64,000 nt of DNA from Plotosus lineatus (GCA_024760905.1 CM045746.1:11959466-12023465), one strand, 5' to 3'. Numbered from the stretch's first letter, positions 32,705-42,824 are shown. The notes: a model not told the origin generated them from the sequence alone. Numbers and translations are program-made.

Positions 32705-33290
32705 TCATCTGGCTGCAGTCTCACAGCACTCGTTTACTATTGTGCAATGTTAGCTGTTAGCGAGGTTGCTGAGGGCCAGCTCCACAGCCTCTAAGTACCC
32801 GAAGGTGAATCCTGCAGTGATGCGAACTGTAAAGCAGTATCTCAGGCAAAGTGAAGACCGTACTTCAAGCTGATAATAATGTTGTTGACATTAGTAATCA
32901 TGTCACCATCAAAGTCAACAACATAAACCAATGCATACTCAGTGCTGTAGTCGTGGATACACGTCGTGTACCCACTTGTTTTAGTGGCTGAGTTGTGTGT
33001 ACTGACTTAATTTGGTCTACTTTATAGTTGATCAACGTAAATTTCTGCAACTGCGTAAATAAAAAGTGGAGAGGAAGCGCTAAATAGTTTCAAAGCCTAA
33101 GCCGCACTCTTCCCACGGTCCACGTACTTCGGTCGCTTCGCTGTCATCGTGTACTAACTTATTTTTTGAGCACTACAGTACTGTGCATATCTATATGTGG
33201 TCCGAGGAGGATTATCTCAGAGGTCGTCTCGATCTCAATGACTCAGTAAGCAGCCACTTAATAAGGTATATGTCCACACGGTGCTATAGG
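31660..33290. other. no gene recognised; contains an (AC)n tract
   Basis: AT-rich sequence with T- and A-runs near 31851-31885 and 32458-32475 and an AC run at 32663-32702. No coding frame with a known motif was found. The left edge of the duplicated segment lies at about 33291. Confidence 0.45.
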
Positions 33291-33292
33291 TC

Positions 33293-33812
33293 CAACCAAC
33301 TTTATTTCAGTTCATTTTCTGTCTGTCTTCCTTTTGGCTTTTCCCCTTTTACTCGGGAGTCACCACAGCAAATCATCTGATTCGCACATTTGATTTGGCA
33401 GAGGTTTTTACGTCGGATGCCCTTCCTGTCACAACCCTTTTTTTAGCAAGGGACAGAAACACGCTGACGACTTTGCAGCCTACTCTTTACGAATGTCAGC
33501 AATGGTTCTTTAACATGCCTCACACCATAGACAGTGAGAGACATGGCCCGCCTTTGATAACCCAGTTAGCTGCACTGGGAAGGACAGTGACAACCTTGTG
33601 GAGAGTGGGACTTGAACCCCCAACCTTTGGATCAGCGATCCAGCGCCCTAAACCACTAGACCACCACCGTCCCCAACTTTATTTAACTGTTGAATAATAA
33701 CATTCATGGAGTGTTCATTAATAATAATAATAATAATAAATTAAAAATCTATGCCCCCCCCGGTCCATAGTAAAATTGACCGGTCCGTGGTGATAAAAAG
33801 TTTGGGAACCAC
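33293..33812. mobile_element. hAT MITE right part, left end lost
   Basis: The right end GTTTGGGAACCACTG (33798-33812) is followed by ATCTACTG. The body TAACATTCATGGAGTGTTCA matches the copy at 24130-25320. The left terminus is missing because the duplicated segment begins inside the element. Confidence 0.82.
33317..33678 (-). mobile_element. SINE family 1 with RTE-like tail (tail i)
   Basis: On the plus strand it opens TGTCTGTCTTCCTTTTGGCT and closes at the reversed head GACCACCACCGTCCCC, with the reversed B box GGGACTTGAACCCCC at 33607-33621. The corresponding position in the other locus copy carries a SINE with tail ii, although the left flank TTCAGTTCATTTTCT looks like tail ii here as well. 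Confidence 0.85.
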
Positions 33813-33869
33813 TGATCTACTGTACAGTATATTATGACTATATTATATTAGCTAGATTAATCGAATGAG

Positions 33870-34130
33870 TGAATGATTAGTGTTGGGTGGGGCTGGAGCT
33901 CATCCCAACTGATTCTTGGTTTCCCTGATCATTGTTTCCACACACACACAAGATGTTCATGTCCACACCTAGGGGCAATTTGAAATTCCCAGTTATCTTA
34001 TTGTGAAAAAATCTTTGGACCTGGATTGGAAACCGAGGTACTCAGAGGAAACCCACCCAAGCACATTTAAACTCCACATAGAAACATCCTTGACAGGCAT
34101 CACGCTCGAACCGAGGACCTCATTGCTGTG
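33870..34130 (-). mobile_element. SINE family 2 copy, uninterrupted
   Basis: Reads GGGGCTGGAGCTCATCCCAA, TAGGGGCAATTTGAAATTCC, AACCGAGGTACTCAGAGGAA and AACTCCACATAGAAACATCC through CATTGCTGTGAG. It is the uninterrupted counterpart of the SINE split at 25377-28540. Confidence 0.85.
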
Positions 34131-34244
34131 AGTAGTTTGTGAGGGTGTGGCACAGTGGTGGAATGGTCCTTAAAGCAAGAAGCTTCTGGTTCAAATCACA
34201 TAGCTGAGAGAACATCAACAGAAAATTCCAAGCTTAGGATAGTG

Positions 34245-34500
34245 TTTAGCATGTCCACATCACAGAAAGAAGGTCCTGGGATCAAGGCTCAGTTTGGCTG
34301 TTTCTCTGTGGAATTTTCATGTTTTTCTCATGCTTGTGTGAGTTTCCTTGGGGAGATACAGTTTCCTCCAGCTGTCCAAAGACGTGCACATTATGATAAA
34401 ATCGGTGTTTCAAATTGCCATCCGCCATTGCTCAGTGTTGGTTGAGATCATCTCCAGCATTTGTGCGTTCTGAAAAGGATCAAGCAGTTCACTTTGGCGA
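34245..34500 (+). mobile_element. SINE family 2, diverged
   Basis: GAAAGAAGGTCCTGGGATCA, GGAATTTTCATGTTTTTCTC and TTTCCTCCAGCTGTCCAAAG follow the family 2 order. The tail half is short and ends near AAGCAGTTCACTTTGGCG. Confidence 0.65.
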
Positions 34501-35062
34501 GAGTGAATATTAATAGATAGAATAATGTGCCTGGTTTATTATGTAGGTTTAAAATTCAGTACTAATGGAGGGATTTAAGCAATAGATGTGTTTTTGATAA
34601 TGAACCTGGGTCTTGGGTTTGAGTCCCAAGCTGTGCCAGGGCATTTCTGTGCAGGGTTTGCATGTTCTTTCTGTGCCTGCGTGGGTGAGGTGGAAGTGCT
34701 AACCACTACACGCCACTGTGCTGCCAATACACCACCTTACCAGCTGAGAGGCTACAATAACTCGAAACAGAAATCCAAGAACAGGAATCTGTAAGTGCAG
34801 TACGTAAAGGCTCAAAGAAACTAAACTGATAAATGAAAACAATATCCAATAATGTTTTCTTGCACTATCGTGCCTTTGAAACTGATATTCAAAATCTCAT
34901 GGGGTGCAACACTGTAATCAAATACCCCTGAAAGACAGCAAGGAATTTTCTCCAAACAAGTCTCCCACCCCACCCCCAACCTCCACCCCAACATATTCTT
35001 CATGTGTCCCCATTCCCTAATCCCATAGTCTGTTATTCTATTTATACTTACCCCCACCCCAC

Positions 35063-35066
<4 letters not shown>

Positions 35067-35130
<64 letters not shown>
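35067..35130. repeat. (CT)n(CA)n compound microsatellite
   Basis: A CT run of about 13 units merges into a CA run of about 17 units. A long GT run lies 187 bp further on. Confidence 0.93.
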
Positions 35131-35134
<4 letters not shown>

Positions 35135-35313
35135 ACATACACATACAGAGAGAGAGACTGATTGAAAGCAAAAAGAAATTCTTCAGCCTTTTAAGTTGAA
35201 AAAGTATATTTTTGAACAGCATTTTTTTTTCTCGTATGCTTATTGGTTCCCTCTCTATTGCTTTCAGTTTATGCCCCTTCACCCCCTCACCCTTACCCCT
35301 GTCCTTATCATTA

Positions 35314-35316
<3 letters not shown>

Positions 35317-35379
<63 letters not shown>
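35317..35379. repeat. (GT)n microsatellite
   Basis: A GT run of about 31 units, complementary to the CA run at 35094-35130. Confidence 0.95.
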
Positions 35380-35381
<2 letters not shown>

Positions 35382-36014
35382 AAATTCTCTGGATTATGAA
35401 AGATTTTGTATTTATTTTTTTCTCACAAAAATTATTCAGATGTTCCGCATAATACTGAATCTCAGTCTCCATCTCTATCGTACAATGGATTAGTCCTTTG
35501 TGGTTTTTAAAGATGTCTGTTTTTATGATGAGATGTTGAATCACGATAGAAGGATTGATATCCCATGCTGTTTGCTCAATGAATTGGATTTGTGTGTGCG
35601 CATCAGAGTTAATCTAGCAGTGAAAAATAAACAGTTTGTTAACTGTAATAAAAATAAAATCTAATAAAAAACTAAAATGAAAACTAAATAAAATTATAAT
35701 GAACCATTATATTATAATATTAATTATATGAGGCTAAAATTCCTCTCTTGATTTGTGCTGTGGTTCTAAAGCACTTTGAAGTTTAAAATAATATAGTAAC
35801 ATAGTATTCCTGAAGGTGGCAGTAATGTGCATTCATCCATTCATTCATATTCTAAGCCACGTAATCGATCTCAGTAGACAGCTCACCAGGCCATCGCAGG
35901 GCCATCACTGGACCATATTCACACTTAGGGATAATCTGGAACAGCCAATTAGCCTACTTTGCATTTACAGAGGCTCCCCAACTTATGTTTTTGTTCGGTT
36001 CCGGACGGCCGAAC

Positions 36015-38901
36015 TTCTTCTTCTTCTTCTTTTCCTTTCGGCTGTTCCCTTCAGGGGTCGCCACAGCAAATGATCTGCCTCCATCTCTCCCTATCCTCTG
36101 CATCTTCTACTCTTACTCCAACGACCTTCATGTCCGCTTTCACCACATCCATAAATCTTCTCTTTGGTCTTCCTCTGGGCCTTTTGCCTGGTAGTTCCAA
36201 CCTCAGCATCCTACTACCAATATACTCACTATCCCTCCTCTGTACATGTCCAAACCATCTCAATCTAGCCTCTCTGACTTTGTCTCCAAAACATCTAACA
36301 TGTGCTGTCCCTCTGATGTACTCGTTTCTGATCCTATCCATCCTCGTTACTCCCAAAGAGAACCTCAACATTTTCATCTCTGCTACCTCCAACTCTGACT
36401 CCTGTCTTTTCCCCAGGGCCACTGTCTCTAAACCATACAACATTGCTGGCCTCATCACCGTCTTGTACACTTTTCCCTTCATTCTTGCCGATACTCTCCT
36501 TTCACACATCACACCGGACACTTTTCTCCATCCATTCCAACCTGCCAGCACGCGCTTCTTCACCTCTTTTCCACACTCTCCATTGCTCTGGATTGTTGAG
36601 CCTAAGTACTCAAAATCCTCCACCTTCTTTATCTCTGCCCCCTGTAACCTCAAAGTTCCTCTTGGGTCCTTGTCGTTCACACACATGTATTCTGTCTTAC
36701 TAAGACTACCCTTCAATCCCCTCCTTTCCAGGGCATACCTCCACCTCTCTAGATTTTCCTCCACTTGGTCTCTGCTCTCACTACAGATCACGATGTCATC
36801 TGCAAACATCATAGTCCATGGAGATTCTTGTCCATCACCATAGCAAACAAGAAGGGGCTGAGAGCTGACCCTTCATGCAGTCCCACCTCCACCTTGAACT
36901 CTTCTGTCATGCCGACAGCACACCTCACCACTGTCTTACATCTCTCATACATGTCCTGCACCACTCTAACATACTTCTCTGTCACTCCAGACTTCCTCAT
37001 ACAATACCACAGTTCTTCTCTCGGCACCCTGTCACATGCTTTCTCCAGATCCACAAAGGCACAATGCAGCTCCTTCTGACCTTCTCTGTACTTCTCCATT
37101 AACATCCTCAAAGCAAACACTGCATCTGTGGTGCTCTTTATTGGCATGAAACCAAACTGTTGTTCACAAATGCTGACCTCTGCCCTTAGTCTTGCTTCCA
37201 CTATTATTTCCCATAGCTTCATTGTATGGCTCATCAAATTTATCCCTCTGTAGTTGCCACAACTCTGTACATCTCCCTTGTTCTTAAAAATGGGCACAAG
37301 CACACCTCCATTCCTGTGGCATCTGCTCACTTTCTAAGACCTTGTTGAATATTCTTGTCAGAAAATCTACTGCTACCTCCCCTAGACACTTCCATACCTC
37401 AACTGGTATGTCATCAGGGCCAACTGCCTTTCCACTCTTCATCCTCTTCAATGCCCTCCTCACTTCTCCCTTACTAATCTTTGCTACTTCCTGCTCCTCA
37501 ACGGTCACCCCTTCTACTCTTTTTTCTCTCTCATTTTCCTCATTCATCAGCTCTTCAAAGTACTCTTTCCATCTTCACAGCACACTTCTGTCATCAGTCA
37601 ATACATTGCCCTCTCTGTCCTTTATCACTCTAACTTGCTGCACGGCTTTCCCATCTCTATTACGCTGCTGTGCTAACCAGTTCAACCTATCATACAAGTC
37701 ATCATACGCCCTCTGTTTGGCCTTTGACACCGCTACCTTCGCCTTACGCTGTGTCTCCCTGTACTCCTGTTTACTCTCTTCGGTCCTCTCAATGTTCCAC
37801 TTCTTCTTGGCTAACCTCTTCTTTTGTACACACTCCTGCACTTCCTCATTCCACCACCAAGTTTCCTTATCAACTTTCCTTCCAGAGGACACACCAAGTA
37901 CTCTCCTACCGGTCTCCCTGATCACATTGGCTGTGGTTGTCCAGTCATCTGGAAGCACTTCCTGACTACCCAAAGCTGTTTCAACTCCTCCTTGAAGAAA
38001 ACACGACACTCTTCCTTTTTCAGCTTCCACCACTTTGTCTTCTGCTCTGCCTTTGCCTTTTTCACCTTTCTCACCATCAGTGTCATCCTGCACACCACCT
38101 TCCTATGCTGTTTGGCAAAACTTTCACCCACTACTACTTTGCAGTCACTGACTTCCTTCAAATTACATCGCCTACACAAGATGTAGTCTACCTGTGTGCT
38201 CTTACCTCCGCTTTCATAAGTCACCCTATGCTCCTGTTTCTTCTTGAAGAAAGTATTCACCACAGCCATTTCCATCCTTTTTGCAAAATCGATCAACATC
38301 TGTCCTTCTGTGTTCCTGTCCTGGATACCAAACCTGCCCATCACCTCCTTGTCCCCTCTGTTGTCTGCACCAACATGTCCATTGAAGTCTGCTCCAATGA
38401 CCACTCTTTCACCTCTGGGGTACTCTGCATCACTTCATCTAACTAACTCCAGAATCTCTCCTCTTCTAGCTTACATCCTGCCTGTGGGGCATAAGCACTA
38501 ACAACATTGACCATCACGCCTTCAATTTCTAACTTGAGACTCATCACTCTGTTTGACACTCTTTTCACTTCTAGAACATTCCTGACAAACCCCTCCTTCA
38601 AGATGACTCCTACTCCATTTCTCTTCCCATCCACACCATTATAAAACAGCTTAAACCCTGCTCCTAAGCTTCTGGCCTTGCTACCTTTCCACCTGGTCTC
38701 CTGAACACACAGTATGTCCACCTTCCTCCTCTGCATCATGTCAGCCAGCTCCCTATCTTTTCCTTGCATAGTTCCAACATTCAAAGTCCCTACTCTCAGT
38801 CCTAGGCTCACGCATTTCCTCTTCTCTCTCTGCCTACGGACACGCCTCCTGCCTCTCCTCCCCCCCCCCACCCCCCCCACCCCCGCCTCATGGCTGCATT
38901 T
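36015..38901 (-). mobile_element. RTE LINE, nearly full length, 17 bp target duplication
   Basis: The 17 bp GTTCCGGACGGCCGAAC stands on both sides (35998-36014 and 38902-38918). The element ends at 36015 with (TTC)n on the plus strand and TTTCCTTTCGGCTGTTCCC, the reversed RTE 3' end. At 2.9 kb it is the most complete RTE in the window and serves as the reference for the other copies. Confidence 0.95.
36051..38900 (-). pseudogene. RTE endonuclease-reverse transcriptase, frameshifted
   Basis: Reading from 38900 down, the protein has an EEP endonuclease: LRVGTLNVGTMQGKDRE, ILCVQETRWKGSKARS, VNVVSAYAPQAG and GADFNGHVGADNRGDKEV. A linker follows, then the [73 protein letters not shown], and the C-terminal GTAHVRCFGDKVREARLRWF. 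It is split over six frames (38443-38900, 37922-38404, 37575-38093, 37284-37547, 36809-37330, 36051-36812). RT motif positions are altered: [12 protein letters not shown] has Cys where relatives have Tyr, and GLHEGSALS has Glu where they have Gln. The final 253-codon frame is intact. Confidence 0.92.
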
Positions 38902-39070
38902 GTTCCGGACGGCCGAACGTAAGGTGAAAAAAAATAAGTTGTTACTGTATGTTCCAGTGGCGTATGACATTCATACTGTATTATACATCCATAAATACCA
39001 TTACCGTATCTCATAAAACATCCCTAAATCAGTTATTATAAACATAACATTGTAAAATAATATCAAGTAT

Positions 39071-39423
39071 GTCTGTCTTCCTTTCGGCTTGTTCCCTTTT
39101 AGTCGGGAGTTGCCACAGCGAATCATCTGATTCGCACGTTTGATTTGGCAGAGGTTTTTACGTTGGATGCCCTTCCTGTCACAACCCTTTTTAGCAAGGA
39201 ACAGAAACACGCTGACGACTTTGCAGCCTACTCTTTACGAAAGTCAGCAATGGTTCTTTAACATGCCTCACATCGTAGACAGTGAGAGACATGGCCCGCC
39301 TTTGATAACCCAGTTAGCTGCACTGGGGGGGGGGATGGGGGGCAGTGACAACCTTGTGGAGAGTGGGACTCGAACCCCCAACCTTTGGATCAGCGATCCA
39401 GCACCCTATACCACTAGACCCGC
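39071..39423 (-). mobile_element. SINE family 1 with RTE-like tail, 19 bp target duplication
   Basis: The flanks GTAAAATAATATCAAGTAT at 39052-39070 and 39424-39442 are identical. The reversed tail GTCTGTCTTCCTTTCGGCTT opens it, and the reversed B box GGGACTCGAACCCCC (39365-39379) and A-box region close it. A G-run near 39327-39341 is a local expansion. It is a complete, recent insertion inside the MITE B. Confidence 0.95.
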
Positions 39424-39546
39424 GTAAAATAATATCAAGTATATCAAATAATATCAACATTAATTTCAGATAAATTAAATTCAAGCAAAATAATTTCAAA
39501 TAGATAAATTTTAATCAAATTCACTCATCAAATATCAAATACAATA

Positions 39547-39762
39547 TCAAATATAACCTTTAACATTCTCTGTGATGCGATCTTTCTGCTTGTAAATGGT
39601 TCCGATGGTTGACAGAGCCATTTGGAAGAAATGTGCAACATTCACATGTTTTTCACCAGCATCAATTTTCTTGATAATAGCCATGTTCGTTTCTAACGAG
39701 ATAGCTTGCCGCTTTTTCTGATTACCACTATCACTAGTAGGCTTACGCTTCTGACCTACCAT
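39547..39762 (-). pseudogene. Tigger/pogo transposase N-terminus (CENP-B-type DNA-binding domain) in MITE B
   Basis: A 71-codon frame starts MVGQKRKPTSDSGNQKKRQA and contains METNMAIIKKIDAGEK-like sequence and STIGTIYKQKDRITENVKG. This is the pogo/Tigger helix-turn-helix that binds terminal repeats and is shared with CENP-B. The frame ends in a TAA and the DDE catalytic part is gone. Relatives of this family have about 500 or more residues. It may be translated as a short DNA-binding peptide, but nothing in the sequence shows that. Confidence 0.85.
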
Positions 39763-40212
39763 ATTTGCTGAGGGTTACAAAAGTCCACAAAACAGTGTAA
39801 ACACAAAGATCACAGAGATGACGTCTTAACAACAAGGGTAATACGCAGTGAACTGGGAAGAAGGAGAGGCACGTTCAGTCTGTCGTTTGTGAACAATGGA
39901 CGCAGTGTTATTACGTCATTGCGTCATTATGCCAGTGTACTACGTAGGTACGTCTCGTACTACAGAGAGCACGCTAAACTCAAAATTTAACATTTTTTTT
40001 TTTTATGTAAAATCGAAAAATACCTAAAACGAATGAACGTAAGTCGGGGAGCGTCTGTACTGTGGACTGTGGGAGAAAACTGGACAGCCCAGTGGAAAAA
40101 CAGGGAGAATATGAAAACTCCACACAGAAGCGCTCAAGCAGAAAACCAAACCCAGGCATTCTTTCTGCGACGTGCAAAACAATACATCACCGTGCCCCCC
40201 CCCCCCCCCCCA

Positions 40213-40262
40213 GTAATAGATGGATAGATACTTTATTAATCCCAGAGTGAAATTCTGTGCAA
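40213..40262 (-). mobile_element. short L2-like LINE 3' tail
   Basis: TAGATACTTTATTAATCCC followed by GAGTGAAATTC is the reversed end of fish L2/Rex-type LINEs (the reverse reads GGGATTAATAAAGTATCTA). Only the last 50 bases or so are present. Confidence 0.6.
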
Positions 40263-40377
40263 TAAAGTGAAAATGAAAACTAAACTTAAAGTGGTCAATT
40301 CCTCAAATTGCACATACTAAACGAACTAAACATCAAAGAATTAATGAAATTAAAAAAAACAAATAGATATATTTTAG

Positions 40378-40945
40378 GGCAGTGCAGTGGGATTGTGGTT
40401 AGTACATCTGTCTCGCAACACAAGAATGCTTGCAAGGGTTTGCTCAGGGTCCTTCGATTTCCTTTCCCAGTTCAAACACGTGCACATTAGGCTATTTATT
40501 TATTTTACACTCAAGCCATAGTGGCTCATCAGGCCAGTGCTTACCTCCGGTTTCCATAGCATGAAGCAACTAGGAGTTCAACTCCTCCTGGATGAGATGC
40601 TAGTCCATCACAGGTTACTTTTACTGGTACCCATTTATACTGCTGGGTGAACAGAGGCACACTTGTGGTTAAGACCTTGTCCAGGGGTCTCAGCACAGTG
40701 GGGGTCTAAATGGGATTTGAACACACAACCTCCTGATCATGAGCACAGCACTCTAACCACTACACCACCGACCCCCATTATGTGAATTGGCTGTTTTAAA
40801 TTACTCCTAGGTGTGAGTGAACAGTTCTGTGTATTGAGCTGTGCAGGGTGTACCTCGCCTTCACCCAATGTTGGCTGAGATATGACCCAGCCCCCCTGTG
40901 ACCCAAATAGGATTAAGCAAATCATTGAGTGAGTGCAATTTTCCA
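40378..40945 (+). mobile_element. SINE family 2 interrupted by a family 3 SINE
   Basis: The head GGGATTGTGGTTAGTACATC and body GTGCACATTAGGCTA stop at about 40493. Sequence resumes near 40785 with GAATTGGCTGTTTTAAATTA, CTAGGTGTGAGTGAACAG and the tail GATTAAGCAAATCATTGAGTG. The gap holds a minus-strand family 3 SINE. Confidence 0.72.
40497..40777 (-). mobile_element. tRNA-derived SINE family 3
   Basis: Read on the minus strand, GGTGGTGTAGTGGTTAGAG forms an A box and GTGTTCAAATCCC a B box, followed by a body common to the copy at 43737-44033 (TTAACCACAAGTGTGCCTCT; GTATAAATGGGTACCAG; GGATGGACTAGC-like). The left end runs into a TTTATTTATTTT tail. Confidence 0.8.
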
Positions 40946-41194
40946 AACCGTAGTGTGCATACAGAGATGTTTTCTGCTATTTAAGTGTTGAGGGTTTGAA
41001 TACATAGGTCAGTGTTTAATATGTCTTGTATGATTGTTCTTCAAGTTATAAGCTTTACCTAGAAACAAGTATAGTCCAATTTAAAAGCATTACTCTATAC
41101 TATAAATCTTTATATAACTGTCTTTGACTAATTATAAAACACAAAAATTATTGAAATTATCACAAGAAAGCAGAGAGGAAGGCTTTGAGATTGT

Positions 41195-41560
41195 GTGCTG
41201 TTGTTTCAGGACAATGTGTTCACCATCCACACAATATTGGTGAATGAGGCAGAAGCAGCCAAATGTGACTTTGAACTGTTGCCCCATGGACCTTACTCAC
41301 CCGACCTGGCACTGTCTGACTTTTTTGTTTCCCAAACTGAAATCCCACTTGCATGGCTATCATTTATAGAGGAATGATGATGTCACCCATGTTGCTGCAG
41401 GCTCAATATATGACCTTCTTCCATAAATGGGTAGTGAGGCTTTAACATCAAAGGAGCACATGCACTGAAGGAGGCTGTGCGGAAATTAGCACACGAGCAA
41501 GCTTTTTGTGTTCTGGGTGAGGATGAGAACCTTTTAAAGAACCATCATTAATATTTTGAG
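41195..41560 (+). mobile_element. mariner-type transposase fragment
   Basis: The frame 41195-41377 reads LLFQDNVFTIHTILVNEAEA then FELLPHGPYSPDLALSDFFV. This matches the part of mariner transposases between the second catalytic Asp and the YSPDLAPSD motif. Downstream sequence to about 41560 looks related (GAGGAATGATGATGTCACC) but has no open frame. No terminal repeats were found, so it is a decayed remnant. Confidence 0.7.
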
Positions 41561-41600
41561 ATCATGGACACACAGAATGGTCATGAATGAACTGTTGGAG

Positions 41601-41604
<4 letters not shown>

Positions 41605-41651
<47 letters not shown>
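41605..41651. repeat. (TG)n microsatellite
   Basis: A TG run of about 23 units. Confidence 0.93.
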
Positions 41652-41652
<1 letters not shown>

Positions 41653-41937
41653 ACTCTGGAAAATAAAAACATTATTATACTAAAATAAGATGGACAGAGA
41701 GATATTCTTTATTAAACTCTACCTGTTGGAATGTGACACAATCAAAGACATCAGTAACATATGTCATATAGAGATGACATCATCAAAAATAGAACATCAT
41801 TATTTAGTCCACAGGAAAGTTACAATGGAATAGAAACGATCAAACTGTACCACAGAAAAATAACTCGGGGAAACTGAACCAGTGATGAAATATACTTTGA
41901 CAGATTACACTGTCACACTGTCAATCATTGACGTATA

Positions 41938-42806
41938 CAGGGATCCCTCACTTTCCACGGTCAGTTAAGACCAAGATCCCCCCGCAACCACCGAATTCCG
42001 CGAAGTAGGATCAACCCCCCCCCCCCCAAACCTCCCAAACTCTCCCCCCCTCCCGGATAGACGTATATATGTACATGTATATGTGTATATAATATCAATA
42101 AATACATATTCAATGTGGGCAGTGGTTGTCTAGTGGTATAGGGTGCTGGATTGCGGATCCAAAGGTTGGGGGTTCGAGTCCCACTCTCCACAAGGTTGTC
42201 ACTGCCTCCCCAGTGCAGCTAACTGGGTTATCAAAGGCCGGCCATGTCTCCCATTGTCTATGGTGTGAGGCATGTAAAAAAAAACATTGCTGACTTTCGT
42301 AAAGAGGAGGCTGCAAAGCCTGTGATGGCCTGGTGAGGTGTCCAGGGTGTACTCTGCCCTCGCCCGAAGTTGGCTGGGATGGGCACCAGCCTCCCCGCGA
42401 CCCAAATTAAGATTAAGCGGTTACGGAAAATGAACTGATGAACTGAACATATTCAATGCTATAAATGCTTATAATAACAATTAAACATTAAAAAATAATG
42501 CATCAGATGGAAATAAAATATAAATACACATACATACAGATGTGCACATACCAGATGCAGACTTCACAAAAATGTAAGTAGTTTTGATGGGAGGTTTTGG
42601 GTTGTGTTTTGTTTTGTGTTTGTTTAGGGGTTTTTTTTTTCCCACATAATTGGCCTTGTTCTTGTGGCATTTCTCTTAACTTTTTCACCTATTCTTCCTT
42701 AATTTCCTTTTTTTTTAATTCGATGAATATTTAAAAAAAACAAAAAAACAAAAACGGATGCACTGAAGCCGCATGAATTGAAGCATGAAGTAGCGAGGGA
42801 TCCCTG
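41938..42806 (-). mobile_element. MITE family A copy with a nested SINE
   Basis: The ends CAGGGATCCCTCACTTTCCA and GAAGTAGCGAGGGATCCCTG are preserved; TA precedes at 41936-41937 and TG follows at 42807-42808. It is interrupted at ACATATTCAATG by a SINE and then continues CATATTCAATGCTATAAATG. A C-run near 42016-42028 and CCCTCCC blocks are local expansions. Confidence 0.9.
42118..42446 (+). mobile_element. SINE family 1 with tail ii, target duplication
   Basis: The head has TTGTCTAGTGG (A box) and GGTTCGAGTCC (B box). The body ends GGAGGCTGCAAAGCC, lacks about 16 bp (GTCAGCGTGTTTCTG in other copies), and passes directly to TGATGGCCTGGTGAGGTGTC. The tail ends GATTAAGCGGTTACGGAAAA with TGAACTGATGAACTGAA. 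ACATATTCAATG on the left and right is the target duplication. Confidence 0.88.
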
Positions 42807-42824
42807 TGTTGTCATTTATGAATG

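Larger units (their letters stand above)
33291..34241 (+). repeat. second copy of the 24.4-28.7 kb locus (segmental duplicate with empty LINE site)
   Basis: From TCCAACCAACTTTATTTCAG the sequence parallels 24439 onward. It includes the hAT right part, the 8 bp ATCTACTG flank, the unique flank TATTATATTAGCTAGATTAA, the SINE family 2 copy and a head fragment. The L2-like LINE is absent: GCACATTTAAACTCCACATA is uninterrupted at 34061-34080. It also lacks about 28 bp (GCAGAGGTGATATC...) that the first copy has near 28541. Confidence 0.9.
35968..40057 (-). mobile_element. MITE family B (Tigger-like) copy carrying an RTE and a SINE
   Basis: The ends are CAGAGGCTCCCCAACTTATG on the left and ACGTAAGTCGGGGAGCGTCTG on the right, between TA at 35966-35967 and 40058-40059. 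Without the RTE (36015-38901 plus one 17 bp duplication) and the SINE (39071-39423 plus one 19 bp duplication) about 0.8 kb remains. It keeps the 5' part of a transposase gene (39547-39762), so it is a deletion derivative of a Tigger/pogo element. Confidence 0.92.
35830..40195 (-). mobile_element. SINE family 2 copy split by a MITE B (outermost of a second nest)
   Basis: The left block (35830-35965) has GCTCACCAGGCCATCGCAGG and GAACAGCCAATTAGCCTACT. The right block (40060-40195) resumes TGTGGACTGTGGGAGAAAAC and CACACAGAAGCGCTCAAGC. In uninterrupted copies GCATGTCTTTGGACTGTGGG is continuous, so the MITE B at 35968-40057 entered the SINE at a TA. Confidence 0.85.

Noticed and set aside
37342..37965. 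Long plus-strand frames across 35.9-38.5 kb (for example 207 and 294 codons)
   Set aside because: They are antisense shadows of the RTE coding strand, rich in Ser/Leu/Thr/Pro from the reversed A-rich sequence, and have no motif of their own.
41195..41377. SETMAR-like host gene because of the mariner transposase motif
   Set aside because: Only a short decayed stretch of transposase is present and no SET domain exon is visible nearby.
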